DNA of 64,000 bases from Alkalibacillus flavidus (GTDB taxonomy: Bacteria; Bacillota; Bacilli; Bacillales; Alkalibacillaceae). Both the position numbers and the translations under genes were made by a program. Below, piece by piece: positions 16,033-25,045 of this stretch; within the stretch, counting starts at the first letter, position 1, and every line of letters begins with the position of its first letter. Under the pieces are notes generated by a model. It saw nothing but the letters and a program-made list of their open reading frames with translations. It was not told the DNA's origin and ran no database searches. The stretch lies in the NCBI RefSeq assembly GCF_040545925.1, contig NZ_JBEPMX010000012.1, forward strand, positions 1 through 64,000. The letters run 5' to 3'.

Positions 16033-16929
16033 GTGATGACAGTACTTCAGACGAGTCATTTAACGAAACGCTTTGGGAATGTCGACGTTTTAACAGGTGT
16101 CGATTTAGATGTGGGAGAAGGCGAGATTGTCGGGTTTATTGGGCCGAATGGAGCGGGTAAATCCACAACGATTCGAATTTTATTAGGTATTTTAAAAGCA
16201 TCTGGTGGTGAGGCGAAGATTTTCGGTCAAGACGTGTGGCGTGACGCTGTCGATATTCATAAACGAATTGCTTACGTACCAGGTGATGTGAACTTGTGGC
16301 CGAATTTAACCGGCGGGCAAGTGATTGATTATTTAATACGGTTGAGAGGTCAAACAGTCGATCAGGACCGTAAGCAACGATTAATGGACCGATTTCAATT
16401 AGACCCGACGAAAAAAAGTCGGACGTATTCGAAAGGGAATCGGCAAAAGGTCGCGCTTGTGGCAGCGTTTTCGGCTGATTGTGATTTGTATATTTTAGAT
16501 GAACCGACTTCTGGCTTAGACCCGCTAATGGAGCGCATGTTTCAAGAATTAGTGTTAGAGAAGCGAGCGGAAGGGAAAAGTGTCTTATTATCGAGTCATA
16601 TTTTATCAGAGGTAGAGAAATTATGTGACCGGATTGCGATTATTCGCGATGGGGCCGTGATTGAATCAGGGACGATGAGTGACTTGCGCCATTTAACGCG
16701 TACGCATTTGTATGTAGAAACCGATGCCCCGCTTGTTTTGCCTCAATCTGACGGGATTTATGAATGGACGGAAACAGACTGGGGTTATCAATTTCAAGTC
16801 GATCGTGACGTGTTGAGTGACGTCATGCAAGCAATCGGTCAAGCAGGTGTGACGAAGATCGAAAGTGCGCCGCCAACATTAGAAGATTTATTCATGCGAC
16901 ATTATGAAGTGGATAGAGGTGACGGTTAA
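16033..16929 (+). CDS. ABC exporter ATP-binding protein
   Basis: Cytoplasmic ATPase of an ABC-2-type exporter. Walker A GPNGAGKST is at residues 37-45, signature YSKGNRQKV at 132-140, Walker B ILDEPTSGLD near 154-163, and the switch histidine in LLSSHILSE. The family signature glutamine replaces the usual LSGGQ pattern with SKGNRQ, common in the DrrA-like/TnrB2 group. The start is GTG at 16033 or ATG three bases on, behind GGGGGGGAGA. Its stop overlaps the permease start by one base, implying translational coupling. The substrate is unknown; an antibiotic or lipid-like compound is likely by family. Confidence 0.9.
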   Translation: MMTVLQTSHLTKRFGNVDVLTGVDLDVGEGEIVGFIGPNGAGKSTTIRILLGILKASGGEAKIFGQDVWRDAVDIHKRIAYVPGDVNLWPNLTGGQVIDYLIRLRGQTVDQDRKQRLMDRFQLDPTKKSRTYSKGNRQKVALVAAFSADCDLYILDEPTSGLDPLMERMFQELVLEKRAEGKSVLLSSHILSEVEKLCDRIAIIRDGAVIESGTMSDLRHLTRTHLYVETDAPLVLPQSDGIYEWTETDWGYQFQVDRDVLSDVMQAIGQAGVTKIESAPPTLEDLFMRHYEVDRGDG

Positions 16930-18530
16930 TGCGTGCATGGTTTAATCATGTTTGGCCGGTGTTTATGTGGCAATTAAAACAGGATCGCTGGCGTATTGCG
17001 ATTTGGCTCGTCTCACTAGTCGCGGTCACCGTTTTAACGGCGCTTCTGTTTGAAGGTTTGTACCCGTCAGAAGGTGATCGCCAACGGTTAGCTCATTCTG
17101 TATTAAATCCAGCGATCACGATGTTGCTAGGTCCAGCGTATGGCGTCGATCAATATGATATTGGCGCGATTATGGCGCATCAGATGTTTTTATTTACGGC
17201 TGTAGCGACCGCGATTTTCAGTATTTTGACGGTGACGAAACACACGCGTGAAGAAGAGTCGCTCGGGCGTATGGAATTAATTCGATCATTACCGACTGGT
17301 CGATTAGCGCCGATCATGGCGACTGTCGTGCATCATGTGCTGACGTTTGTCGTCTTAGCAGTCGCAATTGGTAGTGGGTTATCGTTGTTACAGTTTGAGT
17401 CAATTTCGGCTGAAGGTGCGTTTTTATACGGCGTCGGTTTAAGTGCAATCGGGTTATTTTTTGCAGCTGTAACGGCGCTTTGTGCCCAATTAGCTGAATC
17501 ATCTCGGGGAACAGTGGGGCTCGCCTTTTTCGTGTTAATTTCAGCTTATGCGATTCGTGGTTTAGGTGATGTATCGTACGATGACTTGTCGTGGTGGTCG
17601 CCACTTGGATGGATTTTGGAAACACGAGTCATGGTCGATAATCGTTGGTGGCCGATTGGGTTAGTCTTATTGTTAGCCTTTGTTTTGACCTTTATTGCGT
17701 TATGGTTAAATGCGCGTCGTGATATCGGTGCAGGGTTACTGCCAGCGCGACAAGGCCCTATGCAAGCATCTAGGTGGTTACAGACATCGTTTGGTTTTAC
17801 CGTGACGATGCAGCGTGTGTCGATGATCGCTTGGGCTGTTGGGTTATTTATTTTCGGTGCAACGTATGGCTCTGTCCTCGGTGAAACCGGAACGTATGTC
17901 GCGGAAATTGAACTCATGAAAGAGATGCTCAATATTGAACAACTATCGGGTCAGGCGCTGATCGAGGAATTTGTGTCGATGCTAGCGGTTATTATTACGA
18001 TTTTTGCGACGGTGCCAGTCGTGTTATCGATGTATCGTCTGACGAAAGAAGAGAAGTTAGATCGTCTAGAGCCTGTTATCGCAACGGCGACATCTAAACA
18101 AAAACTGATGATCACTCATGTCGCGGTCGCTGTCATTTTTAGTATTATCGTCGTCAGTGCTGCAGGAATTGGTATGGGAATTTTAGGTCAGATGTCTGTC
18201 GATGGGTTACAGTTTAGCGCGGTTTTTGAAACATTAATTGCTTACTTACCTGCTATTTGGGTGATGTTAAGTTTAGCGGCGTTGTGTGTCGGTTTAGGGA
18301 AATGGCAATGGATGACGTGGGTGTATCTCGGTTATGCGTTTGTCGTTGTGTATTTAGGTGGTGCGTTAGAATTCCCTGAATGGATGAACCATATATCGCC
18401 GTTTGAATGGGTGCCGCGTTTACCGGTCGAAACATTTACACTAGTTGAGGTCATCAGTTTAATATCCGTTGCGATTGTCGTCACGAGTATAGCCGTTATA
18501 TTATATAGACGGCGTGATTTAACAGGATAA
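16929..18530 (+). CDS. ABC-2-type exporter permease (polyketide-antibiotic exporter family)
   Basis: Membrane component of 533 residues with about twelve hydrophobic segments in two similar halves, each preceded by a soluble linker (TKHTREEESLGRMELIRSLP and LTKEEKLDRLEPVIATATSK). This two-times-six layout and the paired ExxxRxExLRS-like linkers are characteristic of the COG3559/TnrB3 group annotated as exporters of polyketide antibiotics. Because both halves are fused, one permease should serve per transporter with two ATPase subunits. The substrate cannot be read from sequence. Confidence 0.86.
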   Translation: MRAWFNHVWPVFMWQLKQDRWRIAIWLVSLVAVTVLTALLFEGLYPSEGDRQRLAHSVLNPAITMLLGPAYGVDQYDIGAIMAHQMFLFTAVATAIFSILTVTKHTREEESLGRMELIRSLPTGRLAPIMATVVHHVLTFVVLAVAIGSGLSLLQFESISAEGAFLYGVGLSAIGLFFAAVTALCAQLAESSRGTVGLAFFVLISAYAIRGLGDVSYDDLSWWSPLGWILETRVMVDNRWWPIGLVLLLAFVLTFIALWLNARRDIGAGLLPARQGPMQASRWLQTSFGFTVTMQRVSMIAWAVGLFIFGATYGSVLGETGTYVAEIELMKEMLNIEQLSGQALIEEFVSMLAVIITIFATVPVVLSMYRLTKEEKLDRLEPVIATATSKQKLMITHVAVAVIFSIIVVSAAGIGMGILGQMSVDGLQFSAVFETLIAYLPAIWVMLSLAALCVGLGKWQWMTWVYLGYAFVVVYLGGALEFPEWMNHISPFEWVPRLPVETFTLVEVISLISVAIVVTSIAVILYRRRDLTG

Positions 18531-18590
18531 TATCTATGTATAATTCGCTCTGTCTAACGCATGATAAACGTTAGAAGGAGTGATGAAATC

Positions 18591-19109
18591 ATGGAAAATG
18601 CGATCAAAAATTTAATGAGTTCTAACATTGTATCGGTAACGTCGCAACAATCCGTACAAGAAGCGGCGGCATTGATGGAGCAACATGATATCGGAGCCAT
18701 TCCCGTTGTCGAAAACGGCCAGTTACGCGGTATTATTACAGACCGCGATATCACATTGCGAGCAACGGCGCAAAATCAACAAAGTAACTGCCCGATTGGC
18801 CAATGTATGAGCGACCAAATTGTGTCCGCTGATGCTAGCATGGATGTCCATGAAGCGGCGCAGTTAATGGCACAAAATCAAATCCGTCGTCTTCCAGTTA
18901 CTGAAAATGGTCAAACGGTTGGTATGTTGTCGATCGGTGACCTTGCACAACAAAATATTTACCGAAATGAAGCGGGCGATGCGTTATCAAACATATCGAT
19001 TCCGAAAGCTCAGCAAGCGAATGGTCAAGCGCAAGCGCAGGCTTCACAATCAGCACAACAACCGAATCAACAAATGAACGCATCTCAACAAAATCCAGGG
19101 ATGCAATAA
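18591..19109 (+). CDS. tandem CBS-domain protein
   Basis: Soluble protein of 172 residues with two CBS domains (roughly residues 8-60 and 70-125) that probably bind adenine nucleotides. The paired motifs GAIPVVENGQLRGIITDRDITLR and IRRLPVTENGQTVGMLSIGDLA are clear. The C-terminal 45 residues are a Gln/Ala/Asn-rich tail without structure motifs. ATG at 18591 follows AGAAGGAGTGATGAAATC and is preferred over an upstream start at 18561, which lacks a site. It resembles the YhcV/YlbB-type stress CBS proteins of bacilli. It lies 60 bases after the ABC permease and may be read through from that operon. Confidence 0.87.
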   Translation: MENAIKNLMSSNIVSVTSQQSVQEAAALMEQHDIGAIPVVENGQLRGIITDRDITLRATAQNQQSNCPIGQCMSDQIVSADASMDVHEAAQLMAQNQIRRLPVTENGQTVGMLSIGDLAQQNIYRNEAGDALSNISIPKAQQANGQAQAQASQSAQQPNQQMNASQQNPGMQ

Positions 19110-19115
19110 TAAAAG

Positions 19116-19147
19116 AGGCGACCACGTGATAGGTGGTTCGCCTTTTT
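19116..19147. terminator. terminator between CBS gene and YtkA-like gene
   Basis: AGGCGACCAC (19116-19125) pairs with GTGGTTCGCCT (19133-19143, one bulged T), followed by a seven-base T-run on the plus strand. Confidence 0.8.
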
Positions 19148-19151
19148 TTGC

Positions 19152-19613
19152 TTAGTGATCGTTATGACCATCTTCCGTATTCGAATTAGACGCTTCGCTT
19201 AGATCGGCATTACCAACCGCGATCGGCTGTTGTGGCATGGTATGTTGATCCAATGCGGTCACGTGAGCAATCATATAGTAAATGCCGTCGTCTTCAAAGG
19301 TATACGACGCTTCATAAACACCTTCTTCGGTAAACGACCCTGTAATCATCTCACTTTGCTCTTTTGATCCTTCTTGCCATACTTCGAATTCAACTTCATC
19401 AGCTTCGTTTACATTATTGTTTCCGTGCGTAACATGGGCTGATAGTGTGACCTCACCAGCTTCGACCTCTTGTTCTGTTAAGATCTCTACTTTTAACGGT
19501 GTTAACGCATCAGCCTCAGCTGACTCATCGTTGTTCTCAGCATTATCATCTGAACCGCAAGCTGATAATACGAGTAATATAATAGCTATAGCACTGATTA
19601 TACATCTTTTCAT
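19152..19613 (-). CDS. YtkA-like-domain lipoprotein
   Basis: Exported lipoprotein of 153 residues. The lipobox is LSAC with Cys19, followed by a short acidic Ser/Glu/Asn linker. The rest is one beta-sandwich YtkA/FixH-like domain (PLKVEILTEQEVEAGEVTLSAHVTHG ... YEASYTFEDDGIYYMIAHV) with His-rich spots including a DGHNDH tail. Such domains bind copper or other ligands in some relatives, but the function in bacilli is not established. The start is ATG at 19613. The tail histidines could chelate metal; that is a guess. Confidence 0.78.
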   Translation of the reverse strand: MKRCIISAIAIILLVLSACGSDDNAENNDESAEADALTPLKVEILTEQEVEAGEVTLSAHVTHGNNNVNEADEVEFEVWQEGSKEQSEMITGSFTEEGVYEASYTFEDDGIYYMIAHVTALDQHTMPQQPIAVGNADLSEASNSNTEDGHNDH

Positions 19614-19755
19614 TGATTAGACTCCTTTTCTACTATGACTGATATCTATTTATAATGTATCATGAGTTTAACGTGCTTAGTTTATGTTTCTGTGAACATT
19701 TTTCGGAAAAAAGGTGACGAAAACGTGATGAAATGTCGCCGTGTGGAGGGATAAC

Positions 19756-21174
19756 ATGAAACACGATTTAACGCAATACGATGGCGTTGGCCTAAAACAA
19801 TTAATCGATCAACGCGAGGTTACACCCTGCGAAGTCCGGCAATACTTTGCTGAACGAATGAAAAAACTTAATCCGACGTTGAACGCGGTTGTCCATACAA
19901 TACCTGAAGCGATAGATGAAACGGAATCAGCTGTCGATGGACCCTTATCAGGCTTGCCATTTTTAATTAAAGACTTAAATCCTGTGAAAGGTCACCCGTT
20001 GACGAACGGCTCGGCTTTGTTAGACGGTTTTACTGCACCTGAAGATGACTTGTTCGTGAAACGATATCGCAAGGCAGGCCTACATATTCTCGGTAAAACG
20101 AACACGCCCGAATTCGGGTTTACGCCAGTAACAGAGCCTCAATTATTCGGTGCGACATACAACCCTTGGGACTTAACTCGTTCACCGAGTGGCTCAAGTG
20201 GTGGAGCTGCTGCTGCCGTTGCTTCAGGCATGGTGCCATTTGCGCATGCCAGTGATGGCGGGGGCTCAATCCGAATGCCTGCGTCGATGAACGGATTATT
20301 TGGCTTTAAACCATCGCGTGGTCGCACAGCCATGTCGCCATATATTAACCAAATTTCGGTTAATCATGCATTGACGCGTTCTGTTCGTGACAGCGCAGCC
20401 TTATTGGACGTTATTCAAGGCGGAACTCAGGCGGATGTTTATCCAACTTTACCTATAGAGCAGTCCTTTTTACAACAATTGGATCAGTATCACAAGCCTT
20501 TAACAATTGGTGTATCACTTGATTGGGGTGGTCAAGTACCAGTCGATACTGACACGCGCGAGGCTTTTAATGAGGCGGTTAAGCTTCTAACCGACTTAGG
20601 TCATCATGTACATATGATTGACCCACCTCTAGATTTCGCCGATTTCACCGAACAGTTTATGAACGTTTGGATTGCTTCAGGCGCTGTCGCTATAGATCAT
20701 GTCGGAGCGATGGTCGGCAAAACGCCATCAGAGAAAACGCTCGAACCATTAACGCATGAAATATATGAAGCGGGCCAACAGATGGATGCTTTCACGTATG
20801 AATCGTCACGCGTACGCATGCAAGTGATATCACAACAGATGATGCAGTTGCACGATACCTTTGATGTCATCGTAACCCCGGTTTTCAATCAAAAAACATT
20901 TAAAACAGGCGAGCTAAATCCACAATCGATTGCTGATATGACAACGATCATGATGAAACATTGTAGCTTTACGCAACTAGCAAACGCGAGTGGACAACCC
21001 GCTATGAGTGTTCCGATTTATTGGTCGAATGATCAACTACCAATCGGCATACAGTTTCAAGCAGGATTAGGTCACGATGCACTGTTATTTCAATTAGCTC
21101 ATCAAATCGAAAGCGCTAAACCGTGGTTTTATCGTTATCAGCAACTGGAATCATCATTACAGTCGATTATCTAA
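19756..21174 (+). CDS. amidase-signature-family hydrolase
   Basis: Amidase of 472 residues with the Ser-cisSer-Lys triad. Lys72 lies in LIKDLNPVKG, the cis-serine in SPSGSSGG near 147-148, and the nucleophile Ser171 in DGGGSIRMPAS. The ATG at 19756 follows GTGGAGGG at the right distance and is preferred over GTG at 19741, which lies inside that site. The substrate is unknown; the family includes GatA, 6-aminohexanoate-cyclic-dimer hydrolases and peptide amidases. No gatB or gatC gene is adjacent, so a GatA role is unlikely. Its 3' end overlaps the convergent DUF188 gene by 18 bases. Confidence 0.88.
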   Translation: MKHDLTQYDGVGLKQLIDQREVTPCEVRQYFAERMKKLNPTLNAVVHTIPEAIDETESAVDGPLSGLPFLIKDLNPVKGHPLTNGSALLDGFTAPEDDLFVKRYRKAGLHILGKTNTPEFGFTPVTEPQLFGATYNPWDLTRSPSGSSGGAAAAVASGMVPFAHASDGGGSIRMPASMNGLFGFKPSRGRTAMSPYINQISVNHALTRSVRDSAALLDVIQGGTQADVYPTLPIEQSFLQQLDQYHKPLTIGVSLDWGGQVPVDTDTREAFNEAVKLLTDLGHHVHMIDPPLDFADFTEQFMNVWIASGAVAIDHVGAMVGKTPSEKTLEPLTHEIYEAGQQMDAFTYESSRVRMQVISQQMMQLHDTFDVIVTPVFNQKTFKTGELNPQSIADMTTIMMKHCSFTQLANASGQPAMSVPIYWSNDQLPIGIQFQAGLGHDALLFQLAHQIESAKPWFYRYQQLESSLQSII

Positions 21175-21612
21175 TCGGTCCAAGAGTTGTTGTAAACTTT
21201 GCGTGAACTGTTCGCGGTCTTCGCGCGAGAAAGCTTTTGGCCCTTTTGTCCGTTCGCCACTTTGGCGAGCTAGGGCGTTGATATAGCGAGATTGTAATAA
21301 ATGATCGATGTTATGCTCGGTATAAACCATGCCTTTTTGGTGAATGGCATGCCCGCCCTTTCCTAAGACGAGCGATGCTAAACCGTAATCTTGTGTGACG
21401 ACTAGGTCACCAGGCTGAACTTGTTGGACAATTTTATAATCAGCGGCTTCGGATGCTGAATCGACATAAATCGTTTCTACACCAGGCTTTTGGTCATCAT
21501 GAGAAAAATGGGCGAAACTTTTAATCATAATAACAGGAATCTCTCGTCGTTGTGCTTCTTGGATTGTTTCTTGCGTTACTGGACAAGCGTCGGCATCAAT
21601 CAAAATCGTCAT
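21157..21612 (-). CDS. YaiI/YqxD-family (DUF188) protein
   Basis: Member of the DUF188 family, a PIN-like fold with an N-terminal aspartate (ILIDADACPV) and later acid motif GDLVVTQDYGLA. The 151-residue length matches YqxD of Bacillus. The role is not established; a nuclease-like activity is suggested by fold only. The start is ATG behind AAAGGTGGTT. It is convergent with and overlaps the amidase gene, so no separate terminator exists between them. Confidence 0.85.
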   Translation of the reverse strand: MTILIDADACPVTQETIQEAQRREIPVIMIKSFAHFSHDDQKPGVETIYVDSASEAADYKIVQQVQPGDLVVTQDYGLASLVLGKGGHAIHQKGMVYTEHNIDHLLQSRYINALARQSGERTKGPKAFSREDREQFTQSLQQLLDRLDNRL

Positions 21613-21735
21613 ATGAAAACCACCTTTTGTCGTTTGAAATAGGATGAAAGAAATAGGTAATAAAGTGTGTTAATTTGTCGAAAAAATCGTTATAATAAGA
21701 TTAATCATATTAAGTAAAGTGAAGGAGGGTGACTT

Positions 21736-22179
21736 ATGGCTGAGCTAACAAAATATATTATCTTTGAAATTAATCGTGAACGATTTGCGATTAATATTCA
21801 ACAGGTAAGATCGATCGAGAAAATGCCAGAACTAACGACGATGCCACAAATGCCAGAATCAATGAAGGGAATCTTTGAACTCCGTGGTGCGATTACACCG
21901 GTTATTGATTTGAAAGAGAAACTCAATATGGGGCAAGCGAACAACGACGAGGAAACACGTGTACTCATTTTAACGATCGATGATAAACCGTTAGGCGTCA
22001 TTGTCGATAAAGCAACAGAAGTCGTTGATATTGATGCAGATACGATAGAACCACCGCCAGAAATGGCAGCAGGTGTTGATCGAGAATACATAACAGGTGT
22101 AGCCAATCAAGAAGATCAACTCATTGTCATACTCGACTTAGATCGTGTGTTATATTATGACGATTATAATGTCAGTTAA
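21736..22179 (+). CDS. cheW: CheW chemotaxis coupling protein
   Basis: Scaffold that links chemoreceptors to the CheA kinase. The whole 147 residues form one CheW domain, with the typical IIFEINRERFAINIQQVRSIEKM opening, the FELRGAITPVIDLKEKL core and GVIVDKATEVVDI. The start is ATG after GTGAAGGAGG, an excellent site. It is an isolated gene here without cheA or receptors beside it, while a chemoreceptor lies 8 kb away. A terminator follows. Confidence 0.93.
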   Translation: MAELTKYIIFEINRERFAINIQQVRSIEKMPELTTMPQMPESMKGIFELRGAITPVIDLKEKLNMGQANNDEETRVLILTIDDKPLGVIVDKATEVVDIDADTIEPPPEMAAGVDREYITGVANQEDQLIVILDLDRVLYYDDYNVS

Positions 22180-22210
22180 TACGATTGACTAAGATCTAAT
22201 TACAAAAATT

Positions 22211-22244
22211 CCGTCTCAAGATAAAACTTGAGGCGGGATTTTTT
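22211..22244 (+). terminator. terminator after cheW
   Basis: Ten-base arms (22211-22220 and 22227-22236, one G-U pair) around ATAAAA, followed by GATTTTTTTA. Confidence 0.85.
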
Positions 22245-22255
22245 TATGGTCAATA

Positions 22256-22315
22256 TTGACATAACTAGATGATGATGTATCATAGTGATTAGTACATTAC
22301 ATAACTAATGCACTA
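22256..22315 (+). promoter_or_regulatory. promoter and YtrA-type operator
   Basis: TTGACA (22256-22261) and TATCAT (22278-22283) are spaced by 16 bases. Immediately downstream an inverted repeat, TAGTGATTAGT (22283-22293) and ACTAATGCACTA (22304-22315), overlaps the probable start site. This position predicts repression by the GntR protein encoded just after it. Confidence 0.7.
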
Positions 22316-22344
22316 ATAGACATCAATAAAAGGCGGGCGAATCG

Positions 22345-22722
22345 ATGTTAGATCATAATCGAATGACACCGATCTATGTGCAAATTGCAGAATGGCTCGA
22401 AAATGAAATTCTTAATCAACGCTTAGCTGCACATGACAAGATGTATTCCCAATATCAACTAGCGGACCTGTTTAATATTAATCCAGCAACAGCTGGAAAA
22501 GGAATCACAACGTTGTTGGATGATGACTTACTGTACAAGAAACGCGGGTTAGGAACATTTGTGTCAGAGCATGCTCGAGAAACGATCATCCAAAAACGTA
22601 AAGATGAAACGTTACAACGGATGATTGATGATTTAGTGCGTGAAGCCGAATATTTAGATGTTAGCCAAGAAGAATTAATCAAACGACTTCATCAAGCAAG
22701 GCGAGAAGGGGGATCGTCATGA
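22345..22722 (+). CDS. GntR-family regulator, YtrA subfamily
   Basis: Short GntR regulator of 125 residues: an N-terminal winged helix (MTPIYVQIAEWLENEILNQRL ... YQLADLFNINPATAGKGITTLLDDDLLYKKRGLGTFV) followed by only about 50 residues of helix for dimerisation. This is the YtrA layout, which lacks a ligand domain and typically controls ABC transporter operons responding to cell-envelope antibiotics. The start is ATG behind AAAAGGCGGGCG. The stop overlaps the ABC ATPase start by four bases, so the operon is coupled. Confidence 0.9.
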   Translation: MLDHNRMTPIYVQIAEWLENEILNQRLAAHDKMYSQYQLADLFNINPATAGKGITTLLDDDLLYKKRGLGTFVSEHARETIIQKRKDETLQRMIDDLVREAEYLDVSQEELIKRLHQARREGGSS

Positions 22723-23600
22723 GCGATATTCAATTAAAAAATGTCACGAAGCGTTACCGACAGAAGACAGCGATATCATCACTTACCCTAGATATTCCAG
22801 ACAAAAGCATGACAGGTTTAGTCGGTCCTAACGGTGCTGGCAAAACGACATTACTTAACATGATTGCGGGTTTTGAAAAGACGACAGATGGTGAGTTAAC
22901 TGTTTTTGGTGAGGAACCATTTGACCATCTCAATGTGGCGGCGAATTTATTTTACGTCCATGATGGAATGATGTATCCGCAAGATTTTCGGATTGCTGAT
23001 GTGTTCCGTGCTTTTCAAACGAATTATCCTCATTGGGATCAAGCATTAGCGGAGCAATTAGCGCAACATTTCGGATTAGATATTAGGCAAATGCCTCGCT
23101 ATTTGTCAAAAGGGCAAGCATCGACGTTGAATGCGGTCATCGGTTTAGCTGTTCATACACCTGTGACATTATTTGATGAACCGACAACAGGTATGGACTA
23201 TGGTGTGAGACGTGACTTTTACCGGGCGTTATTAAAATCATATTTGGCAACTCCTAGAACGATCGTGCTGTCGAGTCATTTATTAAATGAATTAGAAGAT
23301 CTATTAGAGCATGTTGTCCTCATTAATCGTGGAGAACTCGTGTTACAAACAGAGATGGATGACTTGAAGCATTATGCCGTTGGGGTCTCAGGTACTGAGG
23401 AGCAATTGAATGGTCTTGAAAATGTGTTGTATCAAGAAAGTCTAGGGTTTAATCAACATTTTTGGGTTATCGAGCATCCAGGTGAGAGTGATTTGAACCG
23501 ATTACGTGAACAAGGGTTATCGGTTGCGCCTGTTGCGCCAGCTGATTTGTGCGTCTATTTAACCCAAACAGGGAAGGGTGATATTGACGATGTCTTTTAA
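22719..23600 (+). CDS. ABC transporter ATP-binding protein of YtrA operon
   Basis: ATPase of 293 residues: Walker A GPNGAGKTT, degenerate signature LSKGQASTLNAV, Walker B TLFDEPTTGMD and switch histidine LSSHLLNE. It corresponds to YtrB/YhcG-like ATPases partnered with YtrA regulators. The C-terminal 80 residues form a small regulatory domain. It lies between the GntR gene (4-base overlap) and two membrane-protein genes, with which it should form one exporter or envelope-stress module. The substrate is not known. Confidence 0.88.
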   Translation: MSDIQLKNVTKRYRQKTAISSLTLDIPDKSMTGLVGPNGAGKTTLLNMIAGFEKTTDGELTVFGEEPFDHLNVAANLFYVHDGMMYPQDFRIADVFRAFQTNYPHWDQALAEQLAQHFGLDIRQMPRYLSKGQASTLNAVIGLAVHTPVTLFDEPTTGMDYGVRRDFYRALLKSYLATPRTIVLSSHLLNELEDLLEHVVLINRGELVLQTEMDDLKHYAVGVSGTEEQLNGLENVLYQESLGFNQHFWVIEHPGESDLNRLREQGLSVAPVAPADLCVYLTQTGKGDIDDVF

Positions 23601-24312
23601 AGAAATGAGTGACAAAACAGCGATCGTCCAGCAAGTTCGTTTCAAACTAGCGGCGTTTAGTCTAGTGTTTTCAACATTAGCGATCATCCAGCTCATCGCC
23701 TTTTTATTTTCTATTACAGGTAGTCAATCATCGGGTGGTATGAGCGATGTGATGGTGTATCAAGTGACGGAGATTAATAGCAATCTGATTGTCATATTCA
23801 CATTGTTATGGGCATTAGCGATACCGTTTGGGATGCTGAGTCGCGATCAAAGACAAATGGAATTTATGTTTGTGACGAACCGATTTGTGAGTCATGTGTC
23901 GAATCTTGTGTTCATTGTTTGGATGGCTCTAGTTGCCGCGTTTTTCACTGTTGCTCTGACATTAACATTGCACGTCACCGCATATGTCGTGCTTGATGAC
24001 GTTTCGGTAGAGACAATCCTGTCGTTATCTGACCTTGCAATATTATGGTTGTTTACGGGGTTGTGGGTGTTACTCATTGCGACGACAAGCTATTCGTTAG
24101 CTGTATTGATGCGTCTGCATACGCTTTTAAAAGTGATTGGGCCAGCCGTCGTGTTAGGACTCTTGTTTTATCAAACGCCTGTCGCGCCGTTTATTGAATG
24201 GATTGTGTTAGAGACGACAATCGCATGGTTTGCGTTGAAAGTGTTGCTGACTGTTAGTGTTATAAGTCTCGTCGTCGTATTTGGAATTAGACAGTTGGAG
24301 GTGAGGCGATGA
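23590..24312 (+). CDS. membrane subunit of YtrA-type ABC system
   Basis: Integral membrane protein with six hydrophobic segments spread over about 240 residues, lacking other motifs, as in ABC-2-type permeases of YtrA operons. ATG at 23590 gives 240 residues and overlaps the ATPase stop; GTG at 23578 is an alternative adding four residues. The likely ribosome-binding site GGGAAGGG lies at 23571-23578. The stop overlaps the next start by four bases. Function as the permease is inferred from operon position. Confidence 0.8.
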   Translation: MSFKEMSDKTAIVQQVRFKLAAFSLVFSTLAIIQLIAFLFSITGSQSSGGMSDVMVYQVTEINSNLIVIFTLLWALAIPFGMLSRDQRQMEFMFVTNRFVSHVSNLVFIVWMALVAAFFTVALTLTLHVTAYVVLDDVSVETILSLSDLAILWLFTGLWVLLIATTSYSLAVLMRLHTLLKVIGPAVVLGLLFYQTPVAPFIEWIVLETTIAWFALKVLLTVSVISLVVVFGIRQLEVRR

Positions 24313-24998
24313 ATGGCATGATGTGGCTTCTTATCATCGTTGTATTGTTAGTTGCTTTAGCAATCGGGTTAAGCTTAGAAAAATTACAAACGAGATCGTG
24401 GTTTCGTAGTCGTTTTCTAACAGTGTATATCATCGTATTAGCGATTGGTTCTGTGGCTTATTTCTTCGTCGTCGCACCTTCTGAGGCGACAGTCGATCCG
24501 TCGACTGATCCAGTTACGATGAGTGGACCACGGTATTCGTTTGAAAATCAAAACTTAGATATTTTAGACGATCTTACATTGGAACATGAATGGTCTGTGC
24601 CGGTTGATCGTCAATTAATGGTGAGCGAATTAGATCGTGCGATTCAAACAGCACGTTATCTGTTTGTGAAAGAAAACAACGAATTAGATGGTGAGGCGCT
24701 CGTGCAATGGTACCGGCCATCTGTTTTAGAGTTCGATGGTAAGTTGTTACCTGTTGATTTTCCCAAGGTGAATGCGAATGTACATGATAGTGAAATCGAA
24801 TTTCAACATGAACCACACCTTGACGTTCAGTATAATACATTAAGCCAATCGTTGTTTGTCGATTACTTTAAAGGTGAAGGGAGTACCTTTTTAGATTCTT
24901 CTCGTGTGACGAACACATCAGTGATAGTCGTGGAAGTACCACCTCAAGTGGACGTCGATAACCAGACAAGGCTTCAGATGACTCGAGTTAATGAATAA
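24309..24998 (+). CDS. membrane-anchored protein of YtrA-type operon
   Basis: Protein of 229 residues with two N-terminal hydrophobic helices (about residues 4-20 and 37-55) and a soluble, probably extracellular, remainder with no motif I recognise. It overlaps the preceding permease gene by four bases, making it the last gene of a four-gene coupled operon. It may be an accessory subunit of the transporter. A terminator follows the stop. Confidence 0.7.
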   Translation: MNGMMWLLIIVVLLVALAIGLSLEKLQTRSWFRSRFLTVYIIVLAIGSVAYFFVVAPSEATVDPSTDPVTMSGPRYSFENQNLDILDDLTLEHEWSVPVDRQLMVSELDRAIQTARYLFVKENNELDGEALVQWYRPSVLEFDGKLLPVDFPKVNANVHDSEIEFQHEPHLDVQYNTLSQSLFVDYFKGEGSTFLDSSRVTNTSVIVVEVPPQVDVDNQTRLQMTRVNE

Positions 24999-25040
24999 AC
25001 GGTTCGAACCGTCTCCATTGTGAGAGGGTTCGGACCGTTT
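24997..25040. terminator. bidirectional terminator
   Basis: Arms 24997-25014 and about 25023-25040 contain GGTTCGAACC... / GGTTCGGACC with one or two mismatches and A/T ends. It separates the convergent operon and acetyltransferase gene. Confidence 0.8.
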
Positions 25041-25045
25041 GTTTT

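Noticed and set aside
17314..17932. Two minus-strand ORFs opposite the ABC permease
   Set aside because: Thr/His-rich translations typical of antisense frames; the permease is clear.
18561..18590. Upstream start for the CBS protein
   Set aside because: No ribosome-binding site precedes it, while AAGGAG lies correctly before ATG at 18591.
19756..21174. GatA subunit of the tRNA amidotransferase
   Set aside because: No gatC or gatB neighbours and a different C-terminal region; it is an amidase-signature protein of unknown substrate.
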